Shown here piece after piece: positions 19,052-32,317 of a stretch of 64,000 nucleotides of DNA; position 1 is the first letter of the stretch, and each line of letters opens with the position of its first letter. The notes under the pieces were generated by a model. It had not been told where the DNA came from, did not search any database, and was given only the letters and a program-made list of their open reading frames with translations. This DNA comes from Neostapfia colusana. Its lineage: Eukaryota; Streptophyta; Magnoliopsida; Poales; Poaceae. The DNA lies in NCBI GenBank assembly GCA_030760725.1, contig JASWHV010000016.1:45829227-45893226 (forward strand), written 5' to 3'. The position numbers were made by a program, and so were the translations under genes.

Positions 19052-22000
19052 TGTGCCCACCGGCAGATTTACACCTTGCTATCCTCAACCCACTCCTATT
19101 TACGGTTGGGTAAGCCTCGGCACCCAGGTTAACCATTTACATCGGTTTCCTGCTTATGTCAGTATGCCATCCGGTACTATTCGATACTTGTTCAGCAGGC
19201 CCGCACACGACTCGGTCCTCAATCGACACCAACAGGTCTACGCACGTGAGACCTCCGCTCACTGCTTCCTATCCCCCCTGCTGGGTCTCATTTTCTCCAC
19301 TTTTAAGCCATTTTCTATTCTGACCAAACCATGTGATAAACCTTACCTCGCGAGTAGATTCCAACTACTCGACTTTTACCGAGATCCTAAGCATATTAGC
19401 ATGGCATTCTCTACTCGTCGAGTCTGTAAACTACCCAACCCTTCATAGGATTTGAAAGGTTATGCAAGTGGGGTTTCAATCACCTTAACTCTAATGCAAA
19501 CATTCACCCTAGACATAAGTGATACAAATAAAGAATTTCATAAAAGGTACTTAAGTGCAAACCGGGGCTTGCCTGGTTGCGAGTTAGATGGGAAGTCAAC
19601 TTCAGGTGGCAGGACGTCCAAAGGCTCCGGTGCGTCCTCAACTTCGGTCACTAAATGAAATGTAGCAAAATAGATGTATAAGTATTAAGGATTTATAAGA
19701 ATTGAACTTCTATTCATAGCTACTGCTATTTAGGATCCTTAATTGGCTTTGGGACTTTTACAGTGGATATTAGACTCTCTTAGGATGATTTGAGCCAAAT
19801 TTGGAGAAATGTCATTGCACAATGTAGTCTTTAAAATTCCTACAAGTACAATGCTTCTCTGAATTTTGAGCCCAATTCAGCAGCTTTGACATAGCTAACA
19901 GTGGAATATCTGATTAGGGTAAGTCTCCCTGGTTCTAAAAAATTTTGTTTCACCATTTTTGGAGCTACCAACAGAGAGATATGAATTTTTGAAGCTGAAC
20001 AGAAGTTCTGAAATAGTTTCTGTTTAAATTGGAATTTTCAAATAAAGGCTGGACTTGGGAAGGCAGTTTAGCCTAGCAAATGAACTCCAATGAAACCCAA
20101 ATTTTTACTGGAGATCAGTAACTATGAAAAGGATTTTCTGCCCAAATTTGGGAATATTTCATAAAAAATTGCTCCTGTAATAAATCCCTAAAAGATTTAT
20201 TAAAAACGATTCTACAGAAATTCCTGGACATTTTCATAGCAAGAAATTTGTTCCTCTGTGAAGTACTCCTCCTAAGGATTCAAACAAAATTGGTCTCACC
20301 CTTTTTGGAGTTGTCTACACAATGTTATGGATTTTTCAAACTTGAATAGCTCTCTGTTTGAAACCTACACAGAGACTTAACAGGGGGGCCCACTCGTCAG
20401 GTCCTTCTTCAACAACCCGCCAGAGACGCGCGTGCACACCAGCTCAAATCGTGGCATGGCTCGTTCTCCCTCATTTCTCCACCAAATTAGCTCCGGTTTC
20501 GCCCTACATGCTCCTGGGAACATGGCGCAGCTGCCGGGCAAGGTTTCCGCACATGAAAATGGCCGAAAACAGGTCGGCACCGGTGGGGCGGCTCGGGAGC
20601 TCGGCATCAACGCGTTCTGGCGCGTCCAAAGCTTCTCCCGGCGAGCTACCTCGCCCTAAAGCATCACCAATGATCGGGAAACATGGAACGCATACTAAAC
20701 CTTGCAACAAACGGCCGGAAAATAGGGTTCACCGGAGGACCGACCCATTTTTGCTGCCGCCGGTGATTTCTCGTCGCCCGGGCCGTGGGATGGCTTGTTT
20801 AACCCGTGCTTTGGCGCGAGAGGGCGCTAGGTTCACTAGTTTCTGTGGCTTGAATTGTAGAACCGATGATCAACCACGTTGGACGAATTTCCAGTTTTGG
20901 TCTTGATCGGTTCTTCACGTGTACCGGCGCTAAAACTCAAATTACTGCTAGCCGGTGATGGGGAAGGGCAAGGGGACTGCGGTAGCATGATCTACACACC
21001 ATGGCGCACCTCAGGGAGGTGTTGGTTGTGCGGGAGAGGCGTTGGAGTGGCTGGAAGGCGAGGAACAGCGAGGTGCGACGTGCTCTGTTTCCTCCCGGTG
21101 AAAAACAGGTCGGGCACTGCAAGGGGAGCTCGGGGATGAGCTGAGGAGCGGTGGAGCAGGTTGAGGAGGCACTGGCGCAGCTCCTGGGTGGCTCAACCGG
21201 TGCTAGGGAGGTTGAAGGCTGCTGAACAGCGAGCAAGAGGCAGCGCGTGTGCTTGTTCTCGGTGAGCGCTCGAGCAAGAACGGTGAAGTCCTCGGGGCAA
21301 CAGGGACACGCTTTAATAGAAACTCCCACCACTCGTTCAGCGCTCAGGGAACCGACGTCGGAGGAAGCAGCTCGGTGGCTTGGTGGGAACGTCGGGTGGA
21401 GAGCTTTTTCCGGGAGCTGTCGCGCTGTGCTTGCCCGGGAAACAGAGAGAGAGGGAAAACAGTCGGTTTGTTTGTTGTGTGTGGCTGACAATTGAGCCCC
21501 ACCTCCCCCCTTTGTTTAGTCAAATTTTTCTGATATTTTCCATCCAGCAACTCAACATTAAAGGCTTTACTTCACACCAAAGTTAAGTTTGAACTTGCTG
21601 AATTCAAATGGTTTGAATTCTGGTGTGAAATTTGGATGTGGTTTGATCATTTGAATTTGAATAGGAATTTGAATTCTCCACTTTGTATTGCTTCAAAAAT
21701 ATAGCAAACCAGCTCCAAAATTTCCAATTTTTGGCATGGCTGCTCATTCAAAGGTGGTGAACACATTTGTGAAACCCAATTTTCAAATTGAGGGAATTAG
21801 AATTTGAAACTGAATTTGAAATTCAGATTAGAGGGCTTTTCCTTTTAATCCCAAACAAATATCAAAAACTCCTCCAAATGAGCTGAAATTTGGAAGTTTA
21901 AATATTTGGACTATGAAGATCCAAGCTGTGCATTCAGATCTCCATGTTTGGAAGTTTTTGGGAAGTCTAAACCCTCACTTTGGACTTACACCATTATAAT

Positions 22001-22079
22001 TCAAAGTTTTAATTCCCCTCATTTTTCATAAGAGTACATGTGCTGAAAATTCTTGCTACCACTTTTTGGGGATTTTACA
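19052..22079 (-). repeat. 3' LTR of element C, outer ~0.9 kb deleted
   Basis: It is nearly identical to 29369-32317, at about 5 differences in the first 180 bp. The GC-rich segment carries 78-80 bp (about 20365-20445) that the right LTR lacks. The inner border is GGGGATTTTACA, with a polypurine tract immediately after. The outer border is an internal LTR sequence joined to the gag of B, with AC shared at the joint. Confidence 0.85.
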
Positions 22080-22096
22080 TCCCTCCCCCCTTAAAA
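22080..22096 (-). other. Polypurine tract of element C
   Basis: On the minus strand this is TTTTAAGGGGGGAGGGA directly before the 3' LTR. It shows that the element runs on the minus strand. Confidence 0.85.
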
Positions 22097-22142
22097 GAAT
22101 CTCGTCCCGAGATTCCAAAAGAAATGCAGAGTGGGGGAAACT

Positions 22143-23773
22143 TTACCGGGTATACGATGATAGCAAGTCCGGATAATATGTTCGTAGATAATCCACGCTT
22201 TCCCATGTCGCCTCATCAGCGGTATGGTTACTCCACAAGACCTTGTAGAACCATAAGGTCCGGTTTCTTGTGGCGCGAGTCTTTTCATCGATGATCCGGA
22301 TTGGATACTCCGTGTACGTGAGGTCCGGTTGAAGAACTTCTATGTCTTCAGTGCGGATTTCAGCTGAGGGTTTGAGACATTTCCTCAGCTGAGAGATGTG
22401 GAAGACGTTGTGAATGCCTGCGAGCGACGCCGGTAAATCCAGGCGATAGGCCACGGGTCCGCATTTTTCAATGACGGTAACGGACCAATGAACCGCGGCG
22501 CAAGTTTACCCTTCACTCCGAAATGGTGAACTCCTTTCATCGGAGACACACGGACATACACATGTTCCCCTATGTTGAAGTGGAGAGGGCGGCGTCTTTT
22601 ATCCGCATAGCTCTTCTGACGAGATTGAGCAGCCTTGAGATTTGCTTGTATTACTCGCACTCGTTCTTCAGCCTCATTTACATGTTCGATGCCGTAGATA
22701 ACTCGCTCGCCGGACTCGCACCAGTTGAGAGGTGTGCGACATTTCCGGCCGTAGATAGCTTCATACGGTGCCATCTTGATGCTAGCTTGATAGCCATTGT
22801 TGTAAGAAAACTCCGCCAACGGCAAATGATCATCCCAATTCTTGCCATGGTGGATGGCACAAGCGCGTAGCATGTCTTCCAGCACTTGGTTCACCCGTTC
22901 AGTTTGACCATCCGTCTACGGGTGATACGCGGAGCTTCGGATCAGTGTGGTCCCCAATGATGCGTGCAGCTGTTCCCAAAACCGAGCGATGAACAGCGCA
23001 CCGCGATCTGAAATAATGGAGCGGGGAACACCGTGCAAGCACAAAATTCTTACAATATAAAGTTCCGCATATTGCTTGGCCACATAACTTGTATGTACGG
23101 GAATGAAATGAGCCGACTTGGTTAGTCGATCGACTATTACCCAAATTGAGTCATGCTTGTGAGATGTGAGAGGTAATCCGACTATGAAGTCCATGCTGAT
23201 ATCCTCCCGCTTCCACGCCGGAATGTTTAAGGGTTGCAGCTGTCCGGCTTTTCGCATATGGTCGGCCTTCACACGCTGACACATATCACATCCGGATATG
23301 TATTTCGCGGTTTCTCTTTTCATCCGTGTCCACCAAAATCTGGTTTTCAGATCCTGGTAGATCTTGTTGCTGCCAGGATGAATAGAATACTTGGACAAAT
23401 GAGCTTGGTCCAAGATTTTCCTTCGAAGCTTCATGTCACGGGGTACCACTATACGGTCTTTAAACCATAGTGTACCGTTATCATCTCTTCGGAAGCATTT
23501 CATTTTGCCATTCTTCATCCTTCTCCGAATGTGCGACATTCCCACGTCTTTCTTCTGCGCTTCCAGAATATCCTCTCGTATTGTAGGGACGAGAGCAAGA
23601 TTATACAATGCCCCATATGGAACCAAGTACAGACTCGGCTCCTCCTCTTCAAGTGGGGTGATGGACAGACTGTTGACATGGGATTTGTGGCTTAAGGCAT
23701 CGGCAACCACGTTTGCTTTTCCGGGATGGTAGTGAATCTCGATCTCATAGTCTTTGATCAGTTCTAGCCATCT
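22143..23773 (-). pseudogene. Integrase and chromodomain of element C
   Basis: In order on the minus strand come the RNase H tail (MVADALSHKSH) and the zinc finger (HPGSNKIYQDLKTRFWW...CDMCQRV, an H-H-C-C pattern). The catalytic core follows with Asp in SMDFIVGLP and Asp in IISDRGA, then a stop where QTDGQTER would begin (TAG at 22916-22918 in place of CAG). Next are NNGYQASIKMAPYEAIYGRK and KGKLAPRFIGP, a frame change near 22450, and the C-terminal chromodomain-like segment (IRIIDEKTRATRNRTLWFYK, LWSNH, EATWE). The catalytic Glu lies in the segment just after the stop. The stop and frameshift inactivate it. Confidence 0.9.
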
Positions 23774-25003
23774 TCATTGCTGCATATTCAACTCCTTTTG
23801 AGTGAATATATATTTCAGACTTTTGTGGTCGGTGTAGAGGTGCACTAAGTTCCCAAGCAGATAGTGCCTCCACATTTTCAATGCCAACACCACAACAGCG
23901 AGCTCAAGATCATGAGTCGCATAGTGCTGCTCGTGGTTACGGAGTTGACGTGAGCCATAGGTGACCACTCTGCCTCCTTGCATCAATACACAGCCAAGCC
24001 CGATGCCAGACGCATCACAATATACATCAAAGGGCTTGGTTGTATCCGGTTGAGCTAACACCGGGGCTGTTGTAAGATGCTTCACTAATGCCTGGAAAGC
24101 TTCTTCACAAGCTGAGCTCCAAACATATTTGATCCCCTTCTTCAACAGTTCAGTCATCGGCTTAGCAAGCTTGGAGAAGTTCGGTATGAATCTCCGGTAA
24201 TATCCTGCTAACCCGAGGAAACTTCTGACTTCATGGACTGATGTGGGGGACTTCCATTTCAGCACTTGTTCGATTTTGCTTGGATCAACTGCAATGCCTT
24301 CTGCAGAAATAATGTGACCAAGGAATGGCACTTGGCTGATCCAAAACTCACACTTGCTGAACTTGGCATATAGCTTATGGTCTCGCAATCGTTGAAGCAC
24401 GATATGCAAGTGCTTGGCGTGTTCTTCTTCAGACTTGGAGTAAACCAAGATGTCGTCTATGAACACCACCACAAACATGTCCAACTCTAGCATGAACACT
24501 GAGTTCATGAGATACATGAAGTGTTCCGGGGCGTTGGTGAGACCAAAGGACATGACGAGGTATTCATACAACCCATATCTCGTCGAGAACGCCGTCTTCA
24601 GAATATCCTCTGCTCGGATCTTGATTTGATGATACCCTGAGCGAAGATCCATCTTCAAAAATACACTTGCACCCACAAGTTGATCAAATAATATATCGAT
24701 GCGGGGCAGTGGATATTTATTCTTGATGGTGACGGCATTGAGAGGTCGGTAGTCCACACGCAACCTCAAGGTTTCATCCTTTTTCTTCACAAACAGCGCC
24801 GAGCATCCCCATGGTGAGGAACTCGGTCGAATGAAACCCATCTTCATCAAATCATTGAGCTGCTCCTTTAATTCAGCTAGTTCATTCGGAGCCATCTTGT
24901 ATGGTCTCCGTGAGATCGGTGTCGTCCCAGGTACAAGTTCAATCTTGAACTCGACATTTCTTTCGGGTGGCATGCCCGGAAGATCATCCGGAAAGACATA
25001 CGG
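23774..25003 (-). pseudogene. Reverse transcriptase and RNase H of element C
   Basis: A 399-codon open stretch covers RT (PPERNVEF start, RPSSSPWGCSALFVKKKD, LRVDYRPLNAVTIKNKYPLP, DLRSGYHQIKI, FGLTNAP). The catalytic FIDDILVYSK sits near residue 171, with the Asp pair at 24452-24457. RNase H follows (FDVYCDASGIGLGCVL, THDLELAVVV, YTDHKSLKYIF). It ends in TGA at 23774-23776, where TK1 copies have CGA in QRRW, a CpG-type C-to-T change. TAA at 25004-25006, where CAA is expected, separates it from protease. All RT catalytic residues look intact, so this part decayed late. Confidence 0.9.
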
Positions 25004-26680
25004 TTATTCACGGACCACACGAATATCCTCGAGTTTCAAGGCTTCCGTGTTATATGTGGCTGGAGCTTCTTGAACCGAACGGTCAAGAATAAGAACATGT
25101 GGTTCATGATGTGGAGAGTTTAAACGAACCACACGTGGAATGATGTCAAAAACAGCACCATGGCGATGTAGCCATGACATTCCTAAAATGACATCAAGTT
25201 TCTGACTCTCTAACATAATTAGAGAAGTCGGATATATATTCCCACCCAATTGTAATGGTGCTCTATAGACCATTCTATCAGCTGTTATTTTCCCACCGGG
25301 AGAACATATCAAATATGAATTATTTGTGGGAATGATAGGCAGTTGATATTTAATAACATAAGACTGACTTATGAAATTATGGGTGGCGCCGGAGTCAAAA
25401 AGTATGACTACGGGATGATCTAGGTAAGAGAACGTACCCGCGAGGACGGGTTTGCCTTCCGGCACGTCTTCGATAGCTAAATGGTGGACGTTGCCGGGTT
25501 TTGGTGCTGGTTTCTTGGGCTGATTACGGGGCTGATTAGCACCCTGATATGGTGCTGCACCCCTGCCCTGTCGCGGCTCGGGGCAGTCTCTCAAAATGTG
25601 CCCGACACGGCCACACGTGAAGCATGTGTAAGGTGTCGAGGTCCAGCCTACTTGAGGACAGAATCCCGGTGCACGCTGCTGAAACTGCGGCGCACGCGGG
25701 ACCATGCTTTGCTGCTGCTGTTGCTGCGGTGGATACGTTGGTCGGAAGCCCGGCGCATTATATTGCCGACCGCGAAACTGAGGCGGTCGCGCCGGTGGCT
25801 GCCATCTTTGACCGGATGGTGAGCGATACACCAAGCGGTATTTCTGTGGTGTCCCACCACTGCTGCTCATCAGCACGCTGCGTTTCCTCTTATCAGAACC
25901 GCGCTCGCGCTGAGCATTCTCTTGTAGAATCGCGGTATTAACTAGGTCGTTGAATGTGCCGCGATTACTTTAGGCGAGATGGACCTTCATCTTTGAATTC
26001 AGGCCCCGGAAGAACGCGTTGCGCTTGTTGTCTTCCGTCCCCACAAATCCTGGCGTATACTGTGCCAGCCGGTTGAACAACCTGGAGTACTCATGAGCAC
26101 TCCTCTCGCCTTGCCGTAGTGCCAGGAACTCTTGGAGCTTCATTTCCATAACCCCGGGAGGTATGCGATAGGCGCGGAACGCCTCTCGGAACTCCGTCCA
26201 TGTGACGGCATGGCCAGCCGGTAAGGAGGCGGTGTAGTTCGCCCACCAGGTACAGGCTTCTCCTTGAAGCTGTTGCGCTGCGTGCAGCGCCTTCTGATGT
26301 TCGGTGCATCGTAGCAGCCCAAACTTCGCCTCCAGAGTGCGGATAAAGCTGTCCGCCTCCAAAGGTTCTTCGGCCTCCGTGAAGACCGGTGGATGGGTCA
26401 CCATGAATTCTGAATACGAACTTTGTTGGGGCTGGCGTTGCCCATTGTCTTGGCATCCTCCCTGATGGGACGCATTCTGCTGGACTAGCATCCGCAGCAA
26501 CTCGGTTTGCTCGTCGCGCGAGCCGAGCACTGCAGCGAGAACCTCCGCAAGATTCCTTGGAAGTTCTGGCGGTGGAGGAGGTGGTTGCTGCTGCGTCGTG
26601 GTCTGCTCCGGAGGTGGAGACTCATCACCACGAACTTGACTCGGACCTCCCTCCTCTTGCGTAGAACGTGTCCGCACCAT
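25004..26680 (-). pseudogene. gag and protease of element C
   Basis: It starts MVRTRSTQEEGGPSQVRGDE, followed by a Gln/Pro-rich stretch and the capsid-like domain (PLEADSFIRTLEAKFGLL, ACTWWANYTASL, FRAYRIPPGVMEMK, ERSAHEYSRLFNRLAQY). It is interrupted by TAA at 25970-25972. The frame resumes with the knuckle CFTCGRVGHILRDC and, in the same frame, the protease with active site ILFDSGATHNFIS and DVILGMSWL. So gag and pol share one frame, as in chromoviruses. A second stop at 25004-25006 separates protease from RT. Confidence 0.9.
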
Positions 26681-28433
26681 TCTGCATTCAGATCATTCAA
26701 ATGATCAGCACATGTTGGTTTATTTCATCCAGTCTATACAATAATAATGCGAGAATGGAATAAACAGTACGCATAATGATCACACATATGGATAAAGTAT
26801 AAACTTTATGCAACATATACATCCCTGGACCGTGTCACACGATCAAGTTCCAAAGTATTGAACATTATGGGTTAAAAGTTCATTTCGACCATCGGGGTCA
26901 CCACGGGATGTTAAGTGATTTAGCATGCGTAATTCCTCGCTATTGTACTGGACCCAAACATGTACTCGCTCGAAATGATACGTGGAATGCAAAAACTTTG
27001 CGACTCCAACTCGCTGTTTTACAACAGCCACTGGACGTCGAACGGTGAAACTAAGTGTTTTGGTGGAAACACTTCAACATGGTCTCACTGTCCAGCTTCT
27101 GGTCCAGCTGACCAGTCTGGATAATTCACAGTTTTGACCTCTATAGAGGCAAAATCTGGACTAGTGCTCAACAACAAAGTTGTAGCACATTTCCTGTACT
27201 TTCCAACGGTGTCTTGCTTGACCCTTGGAAATTTTTCTACAGGAAGTTGTGGTCGAAATACAGAAAATTCCAGAAAGCATTTTGGTCTGTCCTGTTTCTG
27301 GACAGTACCAACTCTCCTGAGATTTTCATCCCCTTGGAGGGAGATTTTGTTCTGGTGCTCTACAGAAAAGTTGTAGAGGACTTCAAAACCTTTCCAGAAT
27401 GGTATCCCACACCTCCATTGGTTCAACCAATACTAAGTTATGCCCTGTTCAAGTTCAGAAAAATTTCTGCCAAAAACAGGGGAGATTGTTCCTAAGTTTT
27501 TGAGATTGAATCTATACTCCCAATTAACTCTTAGATCAATATAGGAGTTTACTAACCCCTAAATGAAATACTAAACTTCATTTTGACTCTTTTCTTTGAA
27601 AAACATCCTTTGATGCAGTCTCGGTACTACGTTTCCTCACCAAAGAAAAATCCTAAGCCGGTATTCCGGCATATACGTGTCAAATGGTGGAACTAAGAAC
27701 GTCACTCACAAACGGTTTCTAAACGTCATGCACTAACGTGGTTAATGTACCTGCAGAAGAACACACAATAATTGTGCACACAAGGGTTTTTGACATTTCA
27801 GGCAGTTCCATATCATAGTAAAAACATACGGTCCGTATCATTGCCATACGGATTGTCCTTGAGTCAAGCCACGTCTCAAGGTACATGGTCGTGTTTTCAT
27901 ACCACACGACGGGGAACCCGAGTAGAGCGCGAACAGGTCGTCACGGTTGGGAATTTTATCAACCCAACGGATACCACCTACTGCCTCATGACCGTTGAGG
28001 CACGCCGATGGCGAGCGCTGCGTATGGCCCTTTGAACATTGAACGCTCAAGAGTTGCATACTATCGTGTTGCTTACCACACGATGGGGTATTCTCACTTT
28101 TGCTTAAAGCACGCTGGAGAACAGCGTTTTCATATGCTCTCAGAACCATAGAGAGGTCCAGAGACTCATATTCACTACCGTGCCAAGCCACGGTATATCA
28201 TTCCATACTATTACTCGTATGGCGAGTTACCGCAATTGATCCGCCTGCGGTGGCGTACCTTACCTCTTACCTGACGTCGGAGCGTCGTTACAGAATGTAT
28301 AACAAATATGTTAACTTTTCCACCATAATATCTACTACTATCATAGACCTTATGTGGGCTTAATGACTAATCCTCACTCGACTACTTCTAAGTTTTCAAA
28401 ATAGGCTCTTTTCGAGCGTGATATTCCCCATGC
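26681..28433 (-). other. Untranslated leader of element C (~1.75 kb)
   Basis: No domain or long frame is recognisable on either strand. It lies between the primer site and the gag ATG, the usual place for dimerisation and packaging signals. Two similar words (AGTTGTAGCACATTTCC near 27178 and AAAGTTGTAGAGGACTTC near 27367) are the only internal repetition I noticed. Confidence 0.6.
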
Positions 28434-28446
28434 GGCTCTGATACCA
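28434..28446 (-). other. Primer-binding site of element C
   Basis: On the minus strand this reads TGGTATCAGAGCC, four bases inside the 5' LTR end. It matches initiator Met tRNA. Unlike TK1, no tandem copies follow it. Confidence 0.85.
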
Positions 28447-28450
28447 CGTC

Positions 28451-31400
28451 TGTGGGGGCCACCCCATGATTCACCCACTCCAAGATCGCATAGGGTGGTG
28501 CCGTGCGATGCGGCACCCAATAGCACACACAAAAATATTAGAGAACAACATACATACTTTTATTTGATATAAAGCAGCGGAAGTCTTTTACAAAATATAA
28601 CTATACCGCGAAAGTAATGTACATTAGTAGCCTCTCATCCTAACTATGCAAAAGTGCAGCCGTCCAGCCCGGGGACGCTACACGCTAGCAGCATGGAACC
28701 GGAGAAATCACAGCGGCATGCAGGGCTCCATCTCGGCCGTGTACCCTGACGGGGGCATCGCCTCATCCTCGGAACCCTCCTCATAGCTCTCACCTGCATA
28801 CAGCTCAAATATTGCAACCGTGAGCACGATGGCTCAGCAAGGCTTAACCGTCTAGCCTAGGCATGGAACTCTACATGCAGGGATGTGTAAAATAGGAGAA
28901 TGAACTTTGCTACAAAGACATGCCTATAAGTTGATCCTTACTTTCAGTTTTATAGCATCAAATTCATATACCTTAGGAAGCCCTCACATCGGAAGTCCAC
29001 AATCAAACAAGAAACGCTTCCCTCCGATGTGGTGATGCCCAAAGCGGAAAGTAAACTTAATTAGCTCTACATCTACAGCAGTTATGGTTTCCAACACATT
29101 ATCATATCATCACAGCATATTATCATTCAACTGGCTTACTTCACTTCTTACTACGTCACGAAACAGTGAACAAGCGGTACTCAAATAACCGCGAGGGATG
29201 GTGATTGCAATCAGGAGACACCCGGACAACACGTTGCATACACCCACTTTCAGAAGCGTGATTCCACACCCCTTCCTACTCTGTTGTATGCAACAACCAT
29301 TCAAAGGCAACTCAAACACCGAACCGGTCCATCCGTAATGGGCAGGAGGTCCCCGCGTGGAGCGTGACTGTTCCCACCGGCAGATTTACACCTTGCTACC
29401 CTCAACCCACTCCTATTTACGGTTGGGTAAGCCTCGGCACCCAGGTTAACCATTTACATCGGTTTCCTGCTTATGTCAGTATGCCATCCGGTACTGTTTG
29501 ATACTTGTTTAGCAGGCCCGCACACGACTCGGTCCTCAATCGACACCAACAGGTCTACGCACGTGAGACCTCCGCTCACTGCTTCCTATCCCCCCTGCTG
29601 GGTCTCATTTTCTCCACTTTTAAGCCATTTTCTATTCTGACCAAACCGTGTGATAAACCTTACCTCGCGAGTAGATTCCAACTACTCGACTTCTACCGAG
29701 ATCCTAAGCATATTAGCATGGCATTCTCTACTCGTCGAGTCTGTAAACTACCCAACCCTTCATAGGATCTGAAAGGTTATGCAAGTGGGGTTTCAATCAC
29801 CTTAACTCTAATGCAAACATTCACCCTAGACATAAGTGATACAAATAAAGAATTTCATAAAAGGTACTTAAGTGCAAACCGGGGCTTGCCTGGTTGCGAG
29901 TTAGATGGGAAGTCAACTTCATGTGGCAGGATGTCCAAAGGCTCCGGTGCGTCCTCAACTTCGGTCACTAAATGAAATGTAGCAAAATAGATGTATAAGT
30001 ATTAAGGATTTATAAGAATTGAACTTCTATTCATAGCTACTGCTATTTAGGATCCTTAATTGGCTTTGGGACTTTTACAGTGGATACTAGAGTCTCTTAG
30101 GATGATTTGAGCCAAATTTGGAGAAATGTCATTGCACAATGTCGTCTTTAAAATTCCTACAAGTACAATGCTTCTTTGAATTTTGAGCCCAATTCAGGAG
30201 CTTTGACATAGCTAACAGTGGAATATCTGATTAGGGTAAGTCTCCCTGGTTCTAAAAAAAATTGTTTCACAATTTTTGGAGCTACCAACAGAGAGATATG
30301 AATTTTTGAAGTTGAACAGAAGTTCTGAAATAGTTTCTGTTTAAATTGGAATTTTCAAATAAAGGCTGGACTTGGGAAGGCAGTTTAGCCTAGCAAATGA
30401 ACTCCAATACACCCACATTTTTACTGGAGATCAGTAACTATGAAAAGGATTTGCTGCCCAAATTTGGGAATATTTCATAAAGAATTGCTCCTGTAATAAA
30501 TCCCTAAAGGATTTATTAAAAACAATTCTACAGAATTCCTGGGCATTTTCATAGCAAGAAATTTGTTCCTCTGTGAAGGACTCCTCCTAAGGATTCAAAA
30601 AAAATTGGTCTCACCCTTTTAGGAGTTGTCTACACAAAGTTATGGATTTTTCAAACTTGAATAGCTCTCTGTTTGAAACCTCTCAAATCATGGCATGGCT
30701 CGTTCTCCCTCATTTCTCCACCAAATTAGCTCCGGTTTCGCCCTACATGCTCCTGGGAACATGGCACAGCTGCCGGGCAAGGTTTCCGCGCATGAAAATG
30801 GCCGAAAATAGGTCGGCACCGGTGGGGCGGCTCGGGAGCTCGGCATCAACGCGTTCTGGCGTGTCCAAAGCTTCTCCCGGCGAGCTACCTTGCCCTAAAT
30901 CATCACCAATGATCGGGGAACATGGAACTCATGCTAAACCTTGCAACAAACGGCAGGAAAATAGGGTTCACCGGAGGACCGACCCGTTTTTGCCGCCGCC
31001 GGCGATTTCTCATCACCTGGGGCGTGGGATGCCTTGTTTAACCCATGATTTGGCGCGAGAGGGCGCTAGGTTCACTAGTTTATGTGGCTTGAATTGTATA
31101 ACCGATGATCAACCACGTTGGACGAATTTCCAGTTTTGGTCTTGATCGGTTCTTCACGTGTACCGGCGCCAAAACTCAAATTACTGCTAGCCGGCGATGG
31201 GGAAGGGCAAGGGGACTGCGGTAGCATGATCTAAACACCTTGGCGCACCTTAGGGAGGTGTTGGTCGTGCGGGAGAGGCGTTGGAGCGGCTGGAAGGCGA
31301 GGAACAGCGAGGTGCGACGTGCTCTGTTTCCTCCCGGTGAAAAACAGGTCGGGCACTGCAAGGGGAGCTCGGGGATGAGCTGAGGAGCGGTGGAGCTGGT

Positions 31401-32317
31401 TGAGGAGGCACTGGCGCAGCTCCTGTGTGGCTCAACCGGTGATAGGGAGGTGGAAGGCTGCTGAACAGCGAGCAAGAGGCAGCGCGTGTGCTTGTTCTCG
31501 GTGAGCGCTCGAGCAAGAACGGTGAAGTCCTCGGGGCAACAGGGACACGCTTTAACAGAAACTCCGACCACTCGTTCAGCGCTCAGGGAACCGACGTCGA
31601 AGGAAGCAGCTCCGTGGCTTGGTGGGAACGTCGGGTGTAGAGCTTTTTCCGGGAGCTGTCGCGCTGTGCTCGCCCGGGAAACAGAGAGAGAGGGAAAACA
31701 GTCAGTTTGTTTATTGTGTGTGGCTGACAATTGGGCCCCACCTTCCCCCTTTGTTTAGTCAATTTTTTCTGATATTTTCCATACAGCAACTCAACATTAA
31801 AGGCCTTACTTCACACCAAAGTTAAGTTTGAACTTTCTGAATTCAAATGGTTTGAATTCTGGTGTGAAATTTGGATGTGGTTTGATCATTTGAATTTGAA
31901 AAGGAGTTTGAATTCTCCACTTTGTATTGCTTCAAAAATATTGCAAACCAGCTCCAAAATTTCCAATTTTTGGCATGGCTGCTCATTCAAAGGTGGTGAA
32001 CACATTTGTGAAACCCAATTTTCAAATTGAGGGAATTAGAATTTGAAACGGAATTTGAAATTCAGATTAGAGGGCTTTTCCTTTTAATCCCAAACAAATA
32101 TGAAAACTCCTCCAAATGAGCTGAAATTTGGAAGTTTAAATAATTGGACTATGAAGATCCAAGCTGTACATTCATATCTCCATGTTTGGAAGTTTTTGGG
32201 AAGTCTAAGCCCTCACTTTGGACTTACACCATTATAATTCAAAGTTTTAATTCCCCTCATTTTTCATAAGTGTACATGAGCTGAAAATTCTTGCTACCAC
32301 TTTTTGGGGATTTTACA
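28451..32317 (-). repeat. 5' LTR of element C (3.9 kb)
   Basis: The plus-strand text starts TGTGGGGGCC and ends GGGGATTTTACA, so in element orientation it is TGTAAAATCCCC...GGCCCCCACA. It holds AT-rich segments flanking a ~1 kb GC-rich segment (about 30690-31740). A 184-codon minus-strand ORF (31176-31730) recurs in the left LTR (20937-21491). The few differences between the two copies mostly change amino acids, so the ORF is probably chance. The right border abuts the interrupted protease of B. Confidence 0.9.

Larger units (their letters stand above)
19052..32317 (-). mobile_element. Element C (TK2, Tekay-like), minus strand, nested in B
   Basis: The minus-strand order is 5' LTR (28451-32317), primer site, leader, gag, protease, RT, RNase H, integrase, chromodomain, polypurine tract, 3' LTR (19052-22079). 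The left LTR lacks the ~918 bp that correspond to 28451-29368. About 140 bp of B (the protease catalytic region, judged against D) are missing beside it, so one deletion removed the LTR end and adjoining target. On the right, the sequence of B resumes with GCATAATCTACCC, matching GCATAACCTACCC of D. GCATA is the likely target duplication, its left copy lost. Confidence 0.9.

Noticed and set aside
20937..21491. A 184-codon minus-strand ORF in the LTR of C, repeated at 31176-31730, looks like a conserved LTR gene.
   Set aside because: The two copies are simply the two LTRs of one element. Their few differences mostly change amino acids, the segment is GC-rich, and the diverged LTR H has no matching protein.
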